A stretch of 64,000 nucleotides of DNA from Rhizobium sp. RCAM05350 (GCA_024426085.1 CP087974.1:3240001-3304000), one strand, 5' to 3'; shown: positions 39,524-49,634, counted from the stretch's first letter. The notes: generated by a model from the letters alone, not told the origin. Program-made: numbers and translations.

Positions 39524-40730
39524 ATGAGCCAGTCCAACGTCGTCTATGCAGCCGGCCTCGGCGTAACACGCGACAGCCTGTTTGCCAGCGCCGCCGAAAT
39601 CTCCACGATCTGTCGCTGCGCGCAGCGGAACTCGACAGGGAAGGGCGCCCGCCAATCGGCGAGATCGTCAAACTGAAAAGGCAGGCCTGCTCAATGCGCT
39701 GCACGCGTGAAATCGGAGGGGCGGGCTCGGTTGGGCCGATGGCCTGAAACTCGTTCGGATTCTGGCGCGCGGCGAAAGTTCGATTGGCCAGCTGCTCGGC
39801 TACCACTATGTCAACAGCCAGTCGATCTACTGGTCTTTTACTGACCAGGCGCGTGCGCAGGTGCTGGGCGCCGAAACCGTGGCGCAAAACCTCTATTGGG
39901 GTGCTGCGGTCAATCCGCGTGATCCCGGCCTGATATTGACGCGGCGTGGCACCGGCTACGTGCTGAACGGCCGCAAATCCTTCTCCACCGCCGCCCGGGT
40001 GTCCGACTATATCAACGCCAATGCGACGCTGGAGGGCAAGATTGCCAATTTCGCCGTGCCGACCGATCGGCCCGGTTATGTCGCCAATGACGACTGGGAC
40101 AATATCGGCCAGCGGCTGTCCGATTCAGGCAGCGTCGAGTTCCATGATTTTCCCGTCTACGACGAGGATTTCATCGCGCCACCGGCAGATGAGAACGATC
40201 CGCCACCAGTTCTGGCGACCTTCAATACGCCGCTGATCCAGCTGGTCTTTGTGAACTTCTATCTGGGCGCTGCCGAAGGCGCGCTGGCGGCCGCCGTCGA
40301 CTATGTTCGCACCACGACCCGTCCCTGGGTAACATCAGGCGTGGAGCGGGCTGCCGACGATCCGTACATTCTCGAACGTGTCGGCGAATTCACCGCCACG
40401 CTGAAGGCATCTGCGGCTCTTGCGGACAGCGCGGCGCTGGCCGTGCAGACCGCCCTTTCCAAAGGGCGCGACGTAACCGCCTGAGAACGCGGCGAGGCGG
40501 CGGCGGAAGCCTATGCGGCGAAGGTTCACGCAACCCATGTGGCGCTCGACATAACCGCGCGTGTCTTCGAAGTGACCGGCGCACGTTCTACTGCCGAAAA
40601 ATACCGGTTCGACCGTTTCTGGCGCAACGTCCGCACCCACACGCTGCACGATCCGGTGTTCTACAAGGCCAAGGAAGTCGGCGAGTTCGTGCTCAATGAC
40701 AAGGTCCCGGTGGTGAGCTTGTATAGTTGA
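39524..40730 (+). pseudogene. SfnB-like acyl-CoA-dehydrogenase-family sulfur oxidoreductase, multiple indels and an in-frame TGA
   Basis: The family (SfnB/DszC-like flavin monooxygenases) resembles acyl-CoA dehydrogenase but oxidises sulfur compounds. Recognisable parts are HDLSLRAAELDREGRPPIGE, LLGYHYVNSQSIYWSFTDQAR, YVLNGRKSFSTAARVSDY, TRPWVTSGVERAADDPYI and the typical ending FDRFWRNVRTHTLHDPVFYKAKEVG. Frame changes cluster at about 39597, 39678, 39712 and 39733, and a TGA at 40482-40484 interrupts an otherwise open frame (CGA expected). It is the most damaged gene in the window, so it may be a real pseudogene, although error is also possible. A second, better preserved paralogue lies at 42662-43906. 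Confidence 0.75.
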
Positions 40731-40795
40731 AGGGGAACCCGTGGACGGGATGCAGGATTCGTTGTCGGGGGAAGGGGACCGCGTGGTGGAAGGGT

Positions 40796-40816
40796 TAAAC
40801 ATCATTTTTATGTTTA
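40796..40816. promoter_or_regulatory. Inverted repeat upstream of the peroxiredoxin gene
   Basis: TAAACAT and ATGTTTA pair with a 7-base spacer, about 85 bases before the peroxiredoxin start. This arrangement would fit a dimeric regulator (for example LysR type), but no specific match is known to me. Confidence 0.35.
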
Positions 40817-40899
40817 GCGTTGCCTAAATTAACAAAGGGCGCAGAATGCATTCTGCCGGTGCTCTTGGTGAGCACCGCCTCAGGACAAGGGGGAGTATC

Positions 40900-41560
40900 G
40901 TGACACTTGCAATCAATGATCTTGCACCGGATTTCACGGTCGAAACCACCGAAGGTGACATTCGGTTTCATGACTGGCTCGGCGATTCCTGGGCTGTGCT
41001 TTTCTCGCATCCAAAGGATTTTACGCCGGTCTGCACCACCGAACTGGGATACATGGCGCGGATCAAACCCGAATTCGACAAGCGTGGCGTGAAAGTCATC
41101 GGCCTGTCTGTCGATCCGCTTGATCGCCATTCCGGCTGGGTGAAGGACATCGAGGAAACGCAAGGGTTCGCGCCGAACTTCCCGATGATTGCCGACACCG
41201 ACTACACCGTGTCGAAGCTCTACGGCATGCTGCCGGCAGCGGTATCGGGCGACCCGACCCAGCGCACCCCGGCCGACAATCAGACCGTTCGCAATGTCTT
41301 TGTCATCGGCCCGGACAAGAAGATCAAGCTGATCCTCGTCTATCCGATGACCACCGGCCGCAATTTCGACGAGGTGCTGCGGGTGATCGACTCGCTGCAA
41401 CTGACAGCCAAGCACAAGGTCGCCACGCCGGTAAACTGGAAGCAGGGCGATGACGTGATCATTGCCGGCTCGGTGACGGACGAGGATGCGCGGAAGCAAT
41501 ACCCACAAGGCTGGCGCGCCAAAGCCCTATATCCGGATCGTACCGCAGCCGCAGGGATAA
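40900..41560 (+). CDS. 1-Cys peroxiredoxin (LsfA/Prx6 type), frameshifted at the C-terminus
   Basis: A thiol peroxidase starting with GTG 40900 (MTLAINDLAPDFTVETTEG) after an AAGGGGGAG ribosome site. The peroxidatic Cys is in DFTPVCTTELGYMARI, and the long C-terminal domain (PMTTGRNFDEVLRVIDSLQL, TPVNWKQGDDVIIAGSV) marks the Prx6/1-Cys group. An indel near 41518 hides the true end APKPYIRIVPQPQG at 41560. Related LsfA of Pseudomonas is induced by sulfate limitation, matching the sulfur-related context. About 219 residues. Confidence 0.9.
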
Positions 41561-41606
41561 CGGCGGTGCTTCGGTCCAGCGCAAGAGACGCGCAAAGGAG
41601 TGGCCG

Positions 41607-42646
41607 GTGATCTTCCGTCAGCTCTTCGACAGCGTGTCGGGCACCTATACCTACCTCATTGCCAGCCGGCATGGGGGAGAGGCGCTGATTATCGACCCGG
41701 TGCTGGAAAAGGTCGATCGCTATCTGCAGCTGGTGCGGGAGCTCGATCTGAAGCTCGTCAAGGCCGTCGATACGCATCTGCATGCCGATCACATCACCGG
41801 GCTCGGTGCATTGCGCGACCGCACGCACTGCATCACGGTGATGGGCGAGCAGACGCTGGCCGATGTGGTCTCCATGCGGGTGACGGAAGGCGACCGGGTG
41901 GCGATCGAGGGCCTAAGCCTCGATGTGCTCTACACGCCCGGCCATACGGACGATTCCTATTCCTTCCTCACGAACGGCCGGGTGTTCACCGGTGACACGC
42001 TGCTCATTCGCGGCACCGGACGTACCGACTTCCAGAATGGCGATCCGCGCCAGCAATATGATTCGATCTTCAACAAGTTGCTGAAATTGCCGGACGAGAC
42101 GCTGGTCTTTCCGGCCCATGACTACAAGGGCGATACCGTTTCGACCATTGGCGAGGAGAAACGGTTCAACCCACGCCTCAGGGTTCGATCGGTCGACGAG
42201 TATGTCGACATCATGAACAATCTGAACCTGCCCAACCCTGAAGATGATGGATGTGGCCGTGCCGGCCAATATCCATGTCGGCCTCCACCAGGAGGAGATC
42301 GCGCGGAAAGGCTGGGCGGTTTCGGCGGCCGAGGTATTGGCGCTCAGCGGCCGCCCCTGACATTACCATCGTCGATCTGCGCGAGAAGGCGGAACGCGAG
42401 AAACACGGGATCATTCCGGGTGCGCTGCACGCACCCTATCCGGAACTGCAGGAAAACATCGGCACCGGCGGCATGCTGCATGAGCTGGCCATAGCCACCG
42501 GCAAGCGGATCGTCTTCTACTGCGCCTTCGGCGAACGTTCGGCCATGGCGGTCGAGGCCGCGCAGGACGCGGGCCTTACAAGCGCCTGCCACATCGAGGG
42601 CGGCATCGACGCCTGGAAGAAGGCGAACGGCCCAGTGTTTCGATAG
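41607..42646 (+). CDS. Persulfide dioxygenase-like MBL-fold protein fused to rhodanese, two frameshifts
   Basis: The N-terminal ~230 residues are an ETHE1/Blh-type metallo-beta-lactamase fold: DTHLHADHITGLGAL (HxHxDH), YTPGHTDDSYSF and FPAHDYKGDTVSTIGEE. The C-terminal ~100 residues are a rhodanese domain with ITIVDLREKAEREKHGIIPG and the active-site loop VFYCAFGERSAMA. Such fusions oxidise glutathione persulfide and exchange sulfane sulfur with thiols. GTG 41607 is preceded by AAAGGAG. Frame changes lie near 42238 and 42350. The gene is 46 bases after the peroxiredoxin, probably one operon, and ends 15 bases before the convergent SfnB-like gene. Confidence 0.88.
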
Positions 42647-42661
42647 GCCGTTTCCCGGACC

Positions 42662-43906
42662 TTACAACGCTCCGTTTTTCGGCGGCTTTATGCCGTTCAA
42701 GTGATAGTTCCCTGACGACATGCGACTTCCATCGGACCGGGTCGTGCAGCGTGTGGGTGCGGGCGTTGCGCCAATGGCGGTCGAGATTGAGGCCGATGCG
42801 GGTGGCCGAGGTTCCAGCGAGCTCGAACAGGGTGGTGGAGGCGGCAAGTGCCACTTCCGTCGTCAGGACTTTTGCGGCGGCGACCGAAAGGGTGGCGTCG
42901 ATCACATTGGCCTCCGTCGGATCCATCTGCGCGACATCGACCTTGCGTCCCGCTCGCTCGATGATGGCCGTCGCCGCCTCGATCTTTATGGCAATCTCGC
43001 CGATCTTGGCGATGGTCAGCGGGTCGTCTGCGGCGTGTTCGACGCCGGCATCTTTCCACGGGCGGCTCTGGGTGCGGATGAAGTCCAGCGTCTCTGCGAA
43101 GGCAGCACGCGCTATGCCGAGATCGATGCCGGCATGGATGATCTGACCGACCGAGCCGATCGTGGTTGGCCGCTCGAAGCCTTTGTGATGGAAGACGATG
43201 GCATCGGCATTGACATAGACATTGTTGAAGACGGTCGTACCGCTGCCGGTGGTACGCTGGCCAAAGCCGTTCCAGTCGTCGATGATCTCGATACCCTCGG
43301 TGCCCTTGGCGACGAAGGACATGGTCAGCCGATCCTCCGGGTCGAGCGCGAACACGGTGATCCAGTCGGCGAAAAGCACGCCGGTCGAATAGAATTTCTG
43401 GCCGTTGACACGGTAGCCCGGTCCATCCGGCGTGATGCGGGTATTGTAGTCGGCCACCGTCTTGGTGCCGCGCTCGGAAAGGGCATTGCTGAAACGGTCG
43501 CCGGAAAGCGCACGGTCGAAGAAGTAACGCTTCTGTTCCTCGCTGCCGTCTACCCGCAGGGCTTCGAGAATGTAGAAATGGTTTTGCAGGATCCGGCCGA
43601 TCGACGCATCCGCCTCCGACAGAATGGCGGTCACTTCCCTAGAACCGCATTGGAGACATCAAGCCCACCATATTCGGCGGGAACGGTAATCGCCAAAAGC
43701 CCGGACCTGGCGATCTCGTCGAGTTCGTCATAGGGCAGGGTACGATTGGCATCGCGGTCGGACGCACGGGTGGCGAAATCGGTGGCCAGTGCCCGGGCGG
43801 TTTCGATGGCTTCGAAATCGCTGCGGAGGCGATCGGCCGTTTGTTTGACGATTGGCTGATACTGCAAGATGGTTTCCATCGCACGCTCCGTTTTTGCACG
43901 GACCAT
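42662..43906 (-). CDS. SfnB-family sulfur acquisition oxidoreductase, frameshifted
   Basis: A second acyl-CoA-dehydrogenase-like flavoprotein of the SfnB group. It starts METILQYQPIVKQTADRLRS (ATG 43879, or 43906 with nine more residues), then ARSGLLAITVPAEYGGLDVS. An indel near 43635 leads to REVTAILSEADASIGRILQNH, then YRVNGQKFYSTGVLFADW, DDWNGFGQRTTGSG and the family ending LNLDRHWRNARTHTLHDPVRWK. Another indel near 42730 gives the true end, GNYHLNGIKPPKNGAL. About 413 residues. A TAGACTA site lies 52 bases upstream. Confidence 0.88.
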
Positions 43907-43957
43907 GGGTGGAAGAAGTTAGACAGAAAGATAAGATTATAATTTCTATAGATCGAG

Positions 43958-43964
43958 TAGACTA
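43958..43964 (-). promoter_or_regulatory. TAGTCTA site upstream of the SfnB-family gene
   Basis: On the minus strand this reads TAGTCTA, within the AT-rich spacer before the SfnB-family start. It is part of the four-site set described at 38062. Confidence 0.4.
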
Positions 43965-43978
43965 AGAAAAGTCTTTGC

Positions 43979-45457
43979 TTAAAGCGGGTTTTGCGCCGCC
44001 TTTGGCGTTTGCGCCTGCAAGCATTCAGCGATCCTTGCTGCGACGAACACGGCGTGGTCGGTCACCTGAGGCAGGCCCATCAACTCCCCAAACGTGCCGC
44101 GCCAGCGGGGCCGGCGATCAGCAAGGAGGGCGTCACGCCCGCGGCCGGACCGATCGCTTCTGAATTCCGGGTGCAGGATAGTCCAAGGCCGGTCGGATCG
44201 AGTTCGAGATAACCGCTTTCGGAGAGCTCGGCGAGGAAAGGCTGGCTGGCGAGAATGCCGCCATGGCCGGGACCGGTGGTCACGACCACGGCGTCGTAGA
44301 TTTTCTCGATGGTTCCAGGATGCCGCCGCAGGCGAAGTGCGCAGTGAATTGTATCGTTCTCGACACGGCTTGCCTGCAATCGACCCGGCCAGGATCTCAA
44401 GGCGTCCTTCGGCGATCGCCGCATCAAGCGCGGCTTCCACTTGCGGTGCAACGCGGAACCGGTGAACGTCCCAGAACGGCCGCAAATGCCGGACGATGCG
44501 CTGCCGTTCCACCACGGGCAGCACCTGCCACAGCGCCTGTCCCTGTGCCCGCACCTGATCGATGACGCCATGCCAGCTTAGACCGTCAAGAGCCGCTTGC
44601 CGAATGGTGTCGTGGATGTTTTTCAGCAGTGTCCCAGCCGTAAAAGCCGGATTTGTAAGGAAGTCGCCGGTGGGATCCTGCGCAACCGGCGCATGGCCCC
44701 GCGAGCGCAGGCCGCGCCGCGAGATGGCGGTGATCGGCCCCTGGTGGCCCTTGAGTGCCAGCGAGGCGATGACATCGGCGGAGGTCAGGCCATTGCCCAC
44801 GACGAGCACCCGGTCCGTCGGCCGGATGGCCTCGAGCGCTGCGGCCTTGGTTGGGTCGGGCACGAAACGGGGATGGTCCTTCAGTACGGCTTGAAGCTGG
44901 CCGGGCGCCACCGGTGGCGGATGGCTGGTAGCAATGACGACAATGTCGGCCAGGGTCTCTGCGCCATCATGGCCGACGACACGCCAGCGCTGGCCCTCGC
45001 GCAGCACATGATCGACGGTCCAGCGGCGATGCTGGACAGCGCCGCTTTCAACAAGCGGCCGCAGCATGGCGTTGACATAGGCGCCGAACACGTTGCGACG
45101 GGGAAAGAGGGCGCCGTCGGGCCGCAGGGCATCGTCATCACCGGCCGTTGCCGAATGGGCCGCGATCCAGCGCAGAAAATGGTCTGGTTCTTCGGTCAGA
45201 AGGCTCATGCGAGCTGCGGGCACGTTGATACGGTGGGCGGGTTCGGTCGTATCGTAGGCAAGGCCTTTGCCAAGGCTCACACGCGGCTCGAATACGATGA
45301 TTTCCGGCACCGATGTTTGGTCTGCCTGCGCAAGGTGAAAGGCCGTGGCCGCGCCCGACACACCGCCGCCGATAATGGCGACCACCGGCCGCTGCCGTGC
45401 CGCCGGGCCTTCGCCCGAGGCAGCCCCAGAGGCGGGGTTGACGATCAACTGGTTCAT
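43979..45457 (-). CDS. FAD/NAD(P)-binding protein, frameshifted region near the C-terminus
   Basis: A flavoprotein of about 490 residues. The N-terminal dinucleotide-binding motif is VVAIIGGGVSGAATAFHLA, followed by GKGLAYDTTEPAHRINVPA and the NAD(P)-binding VLVVGNGLTSADVIASLALKG. Between about 44385 and 44105 two offsetting indels shift the frame; the restored part includes KIYDAVVVTTGPGHGGI and ESGYLELDPTGLG. The ending is GELMGLPQVTDHAVFVAARI. It belongs to a family of uncharacterised oxidoreductases often near amine or sulfur oxidation genes; it may reduce a partner enzyme of the island. Confidence 0.82.
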   Translation of the reverse strand: MNQLIVNPASGAASGEGPAARQRPVVAIIGGGVSGAATAFHLAQADQTSVPEIIVFEPRVSLGKGLAYDTTEPAHRINVPAARMSLLTEEPDHFLRWIAAHSATAGDDDALRPDGALFPRRNVFGAYVNAMLRPLVESGAVQHRRWTVDHVLREGQRWRVVGHDGAETLADIVVIATSHPPPVAPGQLQAVLKDHPRFVPDPTKAAALEAIRPTDRVLVVGNGLTSADVIASLALKGHQGPITAISRRGLRSRGHAPVAQDPTGDFLTNPAFTAGTLLKNIHDTIRQAALDGLSWHGVIDQVRAQGQALWQVLPVVERQRIVRHLRPFWDVHRFRVAPQVEAALDAAIAEGRLEILAGSIAGKPCRERYNSLRTSPAAASWNHRENLRRRGRDHRSRPWRHSRQPAFPRRALRKRLSRTRSDRPWTILHPEFRSDRSGRGRDALLADRRPRWRGTFGELMGLPQVTDHAVFVAARIAECLQAQTPKAAQNPL

Positions 45458-45483
45458 GACACCTCACCGTCAGGCCGCTTTGA

Positions 45484-45490
45484 TAGTCTA
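45484..45490 (+). promoter_or_regulatory. TAGTCTA site upstream of the FAD/NAD(P)-binding protein gene
   Basis: TAGTCTA occurs 27 bases before the gene start, followed by an AT-rich stretch as at the other copies. It belongs to the four-site set described at 38062. Confidence 0.4.
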
Positions 45491-45567
45491 CAGTTTTTAT
45501 CAATATTGTTCGACGGTCAAGCCTTTAACGTTTTCACCGAGCCAGCCAGGATCGTATCGCCGGTTTC

Positions 45568-45779
45568 AGGACTTCTCGTCCAGGGCCAGGAGAACGCGCG
45601 CCAACAGTTCTTCTTCTTCACTGAACACCGTGGCGATAGAGTGTCAGCACCAGGGCCGCCACCGGGTTGTTGGCGTCGCTGTCGGGAGCGATGTTGAGGG
45701 CTGTCCTCGCGCTGTCGAAGACACGCTGGCACAGCTCCACGTGGTTGGGGAGCATCGGCTCGTTGCGCCATTTCGTCAT
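45568..45779 (-). CDS. Small conserved hypothetical protein, frameshifted
   Basis: ATG 45779 gives MTKWRNEPMLPNHVELCQRVF and continues to NNPVAALVLTLYRHG. An indel near 45637 restores the end FSEEEELLARVLLALDEKS, giving about 70 residues. The composition is well ordered (helical, charged end) and typical of a real small protein. No motif points to a function. Confidence 0.6.
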
Positions 45780-45916
45780 GCTTCGTCTCCTGTTGCCGGC
45801 TGACACGGACCTGCCGATGCCGGAATTCAACAAGGCTGACGCCGCGGTAGAGTTGCGGCGCGTCCTTGAGCGTTACGAGTGACGATTGATTGTGGCGGTT
45901 TTTTATCGCGGCGGGA

Positions 45917-46076
45917 TCAGACTGGCGCTGCAGCAACGGCCGGGTCCATCATCGGCACGGCGGCGTTCAGATCGTTATCGGCATATTTGATGACAAGGAT
46001 GCTGAGAATCGACCCGACGATCACGAAGACAACAGGCGCATGGTCATTTGCATTATACTTTTTCCTGTTTAAGCAT
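45917..46076 (-). CDS. Tiny membrane protein, frameshifted
   Basis: Removing one base from the A/G run near 46055 gives a 52-residue product: MLKQEKYNANDHAPVVFVIV, one hydrophobic helix (VVFVIVGSILSILVIKYA), and an Ala/Pro-rich tail ending at the stop 45917-45919. A single-pass architecture and coding-like third positions support it; the need for a correction and its size make it uncertain. Confidence 0.4.
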
Positions 46077-46278
46077 CCCTGCAAACGTGTGGATTGATTG
46101 CTTGTTCCAAAAGTGGTCGATGCAATGGCTCTGATCCAGGCGCGAGCATCCTGTCCTGCCGCGGTCTGAAGACGATAAAGCGTCCTTTCCCGTATATCAT
46201 ACTTGGTCGGACGCTTGCTGGCAGCTTACGATGCAAATACATCGTAAGGGCGGAACGAAGAGCAGCCGGGGGTAGCGC
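46077..46278. other. Intergenic region upstream of the antiporter
   Basis: No gene is supported here. The stretch around 46160-46235 contains TTACGATGCAAATACATCGTAAG, an inverted repeat with CTTACGATG / TTACGATGC-like arms that might be regulatory. Confidence 0.35.
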
Positions 46279-48007
46279 GTGCATCAGGATATGGCTTTGG
46301 TAGCAACCGTCGCGATCAGCTTCGTGCTGGCCGCTGGCTTCGGCTATTTCGCGGATCGGCTCCGTCTGCCGCCGCTGGTTGGTTATCTGGTTGCCGGTAT
46401 CATGATGGGACCTTTTACGCCGGGTTTCACGGCCGATACCGCTCTTGCTGCCCAATTGGCCGAGATCGGCGTCATTCTCCTGATGTTCGGTGTCGGCCTG
46501 CATTTCTCCGCCGCATCTCATCGCCGTTCGCGGGGTGGCCATTCCGGGCGCCATCGGCCAGATCATCCTGGCAACGTTTCTGGGGATTGGCCTTTGTGCG
46601 CTGTGGGGCTGGAACCTCGGCGCCGGGCTGGTCTTCGGGCTGAGCATTTCCGTTGCCAGCACTGTCGTTCTGCTCAAGGCGCTGGAGGAGCGAAATCTGG
46701 TCAACTCGCCGAATGGCCGGGTGGCCATCGGCTGGCTGATCGTCGAGGACCTGGCGATGGTCCTGGCACTCGTTCTCCTGCCGATTGTTGCTGAGGTTCT
46801 AGGCGCTCAGGGTGCTGGGGCGCATGGGACGGGAGCAGGTGCGACGCCGGTTGCGCTGACGATCGTGCTGACCCTGGTCAAGCTCGGCGCGTTTGCGGTC
46901 CTTGCCATCGTTCTGGGGCCGCGGATCGTTCCCTGGCTTTTGACGCTGGTTGCCCGCACAGGGTCGCGCGAACTGTTCACACTCACCGTTCTCGCCATTG
47001 CGCTCGGCATTGCCTTCGGTTCGGCGATGCTTTTCGGCGTGTCGTTTGCACTGGGCGCGTTTTTGCCGGTGTGGTCATGAGCGAATCGCATCTCAGCCAC
47101 AGGGCGGCGGCGGATCTGCTGCCACTGCAGAATGCCTTTTCGGTGCTGTTTTTCGTATCGGTCGGCATGTTGTTCAATCCCAGGATTTTGGTCGATCAGC
47201 CGCTGGCCGTCCTCGCCATCCTGGCGCTGATCACGCTTGGAAAATCGATGATTGCTGCCGGTTTCGTGCTGCTGCTGCGCTATCCCCTGTCGATGGCGCT
47301 GACGGTGGCCGCGAGTCTCGCCCAGATCGGTGAGTTTTCCTTCATCGTCGCTGGTCTTGGCGTCTCCCTGGGGCTGATGTCACAGGAGGGGTATGACCTC
47401 ATCCTGGCCGGAGCCATCCTGTCGATTACCCTCAACCCGCTGATTTTCTGGGCTGCGGCAAAGCTGAAGACCGCGCTCAGTGGTGCCGCGCCAAGCTACG
47501 GCGAGCGGAAAATTAAAATATTGCGTCGTGAGCTCGACATCATCAAGGCTCGGGTCGAGGAGAAGGAAAGTCAGCAGCAGTTGAAAAAACAACAGCTGGT
47601 CCACACCTTTCCGTTGTTTTCCGAAGTCAACGAACATGCGCTCGAGGAGCTTCTTCTCTTATTCCGGCCAGACTCGGCCTCGCCGGGCGACAAGGTCATC
47701 CGGGTCGGCGAACGCGGCGATGCTATGTATTTCATCGCGTCCGGCGCCGCGGGAGGTCCGCTTGCCGGGCAATTCCATCATGCTGGAGGCTGGCGCGTTT
47801 TTCGGTGAGATGGCGCTGCTCAGTGGTGGATTGCGTACGGCCGACGTGATCGCGGTAGATTTCTGCCAGTTTCTCAAACTCGACCGGCGCGATTTCAACA
47901 TTTTCATGGCCCGCCACCCACGCCTGCGCGCCGCCGTCAGCGACATGGCCCACGAGCGCAAGAAGATGAATGTGCCCGGCAGCATCAAGAGCGGCGCAGC
48001 GGATTGA
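46279..48007 (+). CDS. Kef/YbaL-type monovalent cation:proton antiporter with C-terminal cyclic-nucleotide-binding domain, three or more frameshifts
   Basis: The N-terminal ~390 residues form a CPA2 antiporter domain: RLPPLVGYLVAGIMMGPFTP, EIGVILLMFGVGLHFS, SVASTVVLLKALEERN, GWLIVEDLAMVLALVLLP and AASLAQIGEFSFIVAGLG. A coiled charged linker (ELDIIKARVEEKESQQQLKK) leads to a cNMP-binding-like domain with FPLFSEVNEHALEELLLLFR, GERGDAMYFIASG and AGAFFGEMALLSGGLRTADV. Most Kef relatives carry a TrkA-N domain there instead. Frames change near 46510, 47065 and 47750. GTG 46279 or ATG 46291 may be the start. It probably exchanges K+ or Na+ for H+ under nucleotide control (inferred). Confidence 0.87.
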
Positions 48008-48181
48008 CTGTTGGGCCTGGAGATGAAGTGTTCAATTCTGCCACGGCTCTAATATCCCGGGTTTTGCCTGCCATTTATCGCTGTAGCGCAATTTTTGGAT
48101 CAAAAAACCCGAAGAATGGCAAGAAGCAGTGGCGAAAACTGATGTAGACTGCGGTATTCGCATCAAAATCCGGAGACCGCC

Positions 48182-49469
48182 ATGACCGCTCCACATCCCT
48201 CCAAGACCCATATCGGCAATCATAAACTGCATCCCGAGACGTTGATGCTGAACTACGGTTATGATCCCTGAACTCTCCGAGGGCGCGGTCAAGCCGCCGG
48301 TGTTTCTGACGTCCACCTTCGTCTTCAAGTCGGCCGAGGAAGGCCGCGATTTCTTCGATTTCGTTTCCGGTCGCCGCGAGCCGCCGGCAGGCACTGGAGC
48401 GGGGCTCGTCTATTCCCGCTTCAATCACCCCAATAGCGAAATCGTCGAGGATCGTCTCGCCGTCTACGAGCGCACGGAAAGCTGCGCGCTGTTTTCGTCC
48501 GGCATGTCGGCGATTGCAACGACGCTTTTGGCGTTCGTCCGGCCAGGCGATGCCATCCTTCATTCGCAGCCGCTTTATGGCGGAACCGAAACGCTGCTGG
48601 CCAAGACCTTCCTGAATATGGGTGTGGCCGCCGTCGGCTTTGCCTGATGGCGTCAACGAGGCGTCCGTGCAGGCTGCGGCTGAAGAGGCCATGGCGAAAG
48701 GCCGAGTCTCGATGATCCTGATCGAAACGCCGGCCAACCCCACCAACAGTCTCGTCGATGTCGCGATGATCCGCAGGATTGCCGATGCGATCGGCAGGAA
48801 ACAGGGGCATACGCCGATCGTTGCCTGCGACAATACCCTGCTTGGCCCGGTCTTCCAGCGACCGATCGAACATGGCGCCGACATATCGCTCTACTCGCTG
48901 ACCAAATATGTCGGCGGTCATTCCGACCTGATCGCCGGCGCGGCTCTCGGTGCAAAGGCGGTGATGAAACAGGTCAAGGCGCTGCGCGGCGCCATCGGAA
49001 CGCAGCTTGACCCGCATTCCTGCTGGATGCTCGGCCGGTCTCTGGAAACATTGTCGATCCGCATGGAGAAGGCCAACAACAATGCGCTCAGAAGTCGCCA
49101 ACTTCCTGCGAGATCATCCGAAGGTCGAGGGCATTCACTATCTGCCCTATCACGACCCGCAATCCCCACTCGGTAAGACGTTTGCCGCCCAGTGCACGGG
49201 GGCGGGGTCGACCTTCTCCTTCGATATCCGCGGCGGCCAGCCGGCATCCTTCAAGTTTCTGAACGCGTTGCAGATCTTCAAGCTTGCCGTCAGCCTCGGG
49301 GGTACGGAATCGCTTGCCAGCCATCCGGCAAGCATGACCCATTCCGGCGTGCCGCTGGAGGTTCGGCAAAGGATCGGCGTGCTGGAATCCACCATCCGCC
49401 TGTCGATTGGCATCGAACATCCCTGACGACCTGATTGCCGATCTGACGATTGCGCTGGATGCGGCCTGA
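48182..49469 (+). CDS. Cystathionine gamma-synthase family protein (PLP-dependent), four frameshifts
   Basis: A Cys/Met metabolism PLP enzyme starting MTAPHPSKTHIGNHKLHPET. Conserved parts are GLVYSRFNHPNSEIVEDRLA, ALFSSGMSAIATTLLAFV, VACDNTLLGPVFQRP and SLTKYVGGHSDLIAGA with the PLP lysine, then LGGTESLASHPASMTHS. Indels near 48272 (an extra T after the YDP codons), 48645, 49085 and 49425 break the frame; the true end is DLIADLTIALDAA at 49469. About 427 residues. It could be cystathionine synthase/lyase or methionine gamma-lyase; sequence alone does not decide. Confidence 0.87.
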
Positions 49470-49606
49470 TATGTTCCACGATGTTTTTTCTTAATTTTCG
49501 CTTTGTCTTGAAATGGTTACATTCCCTTGCCATATTGCGGTCATGGAATTCGTTTCCAGCGGTTGACCACGGATGTACTGGCAGCTGTTGTCGAGGCGGG
49601 TCGGAG

Positions 49607-49634
49607 AGGTCGGGTTTTCACCCGGCCTTTTTCT
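49607..49634 (+). terminator. Terminator after the cystathionine gamma-synthase family gene
   Basis: GGTCGGGT pairs with ACCCGGCC around a TTTC loop and is followed by a T-rich run. It lies about 140 bases after the gene in a 340-base spacer (49470-49811) in which I see no other gene. Confidence 0.75.

Noticed and set aside
40482..40484. TGA as a selenocysteine or tryptophan codon
   Set aside because: No selenocysteine-insertion-like hairpin follows and the family has Arg there; other genes end normally at TGA, so the code is standard.
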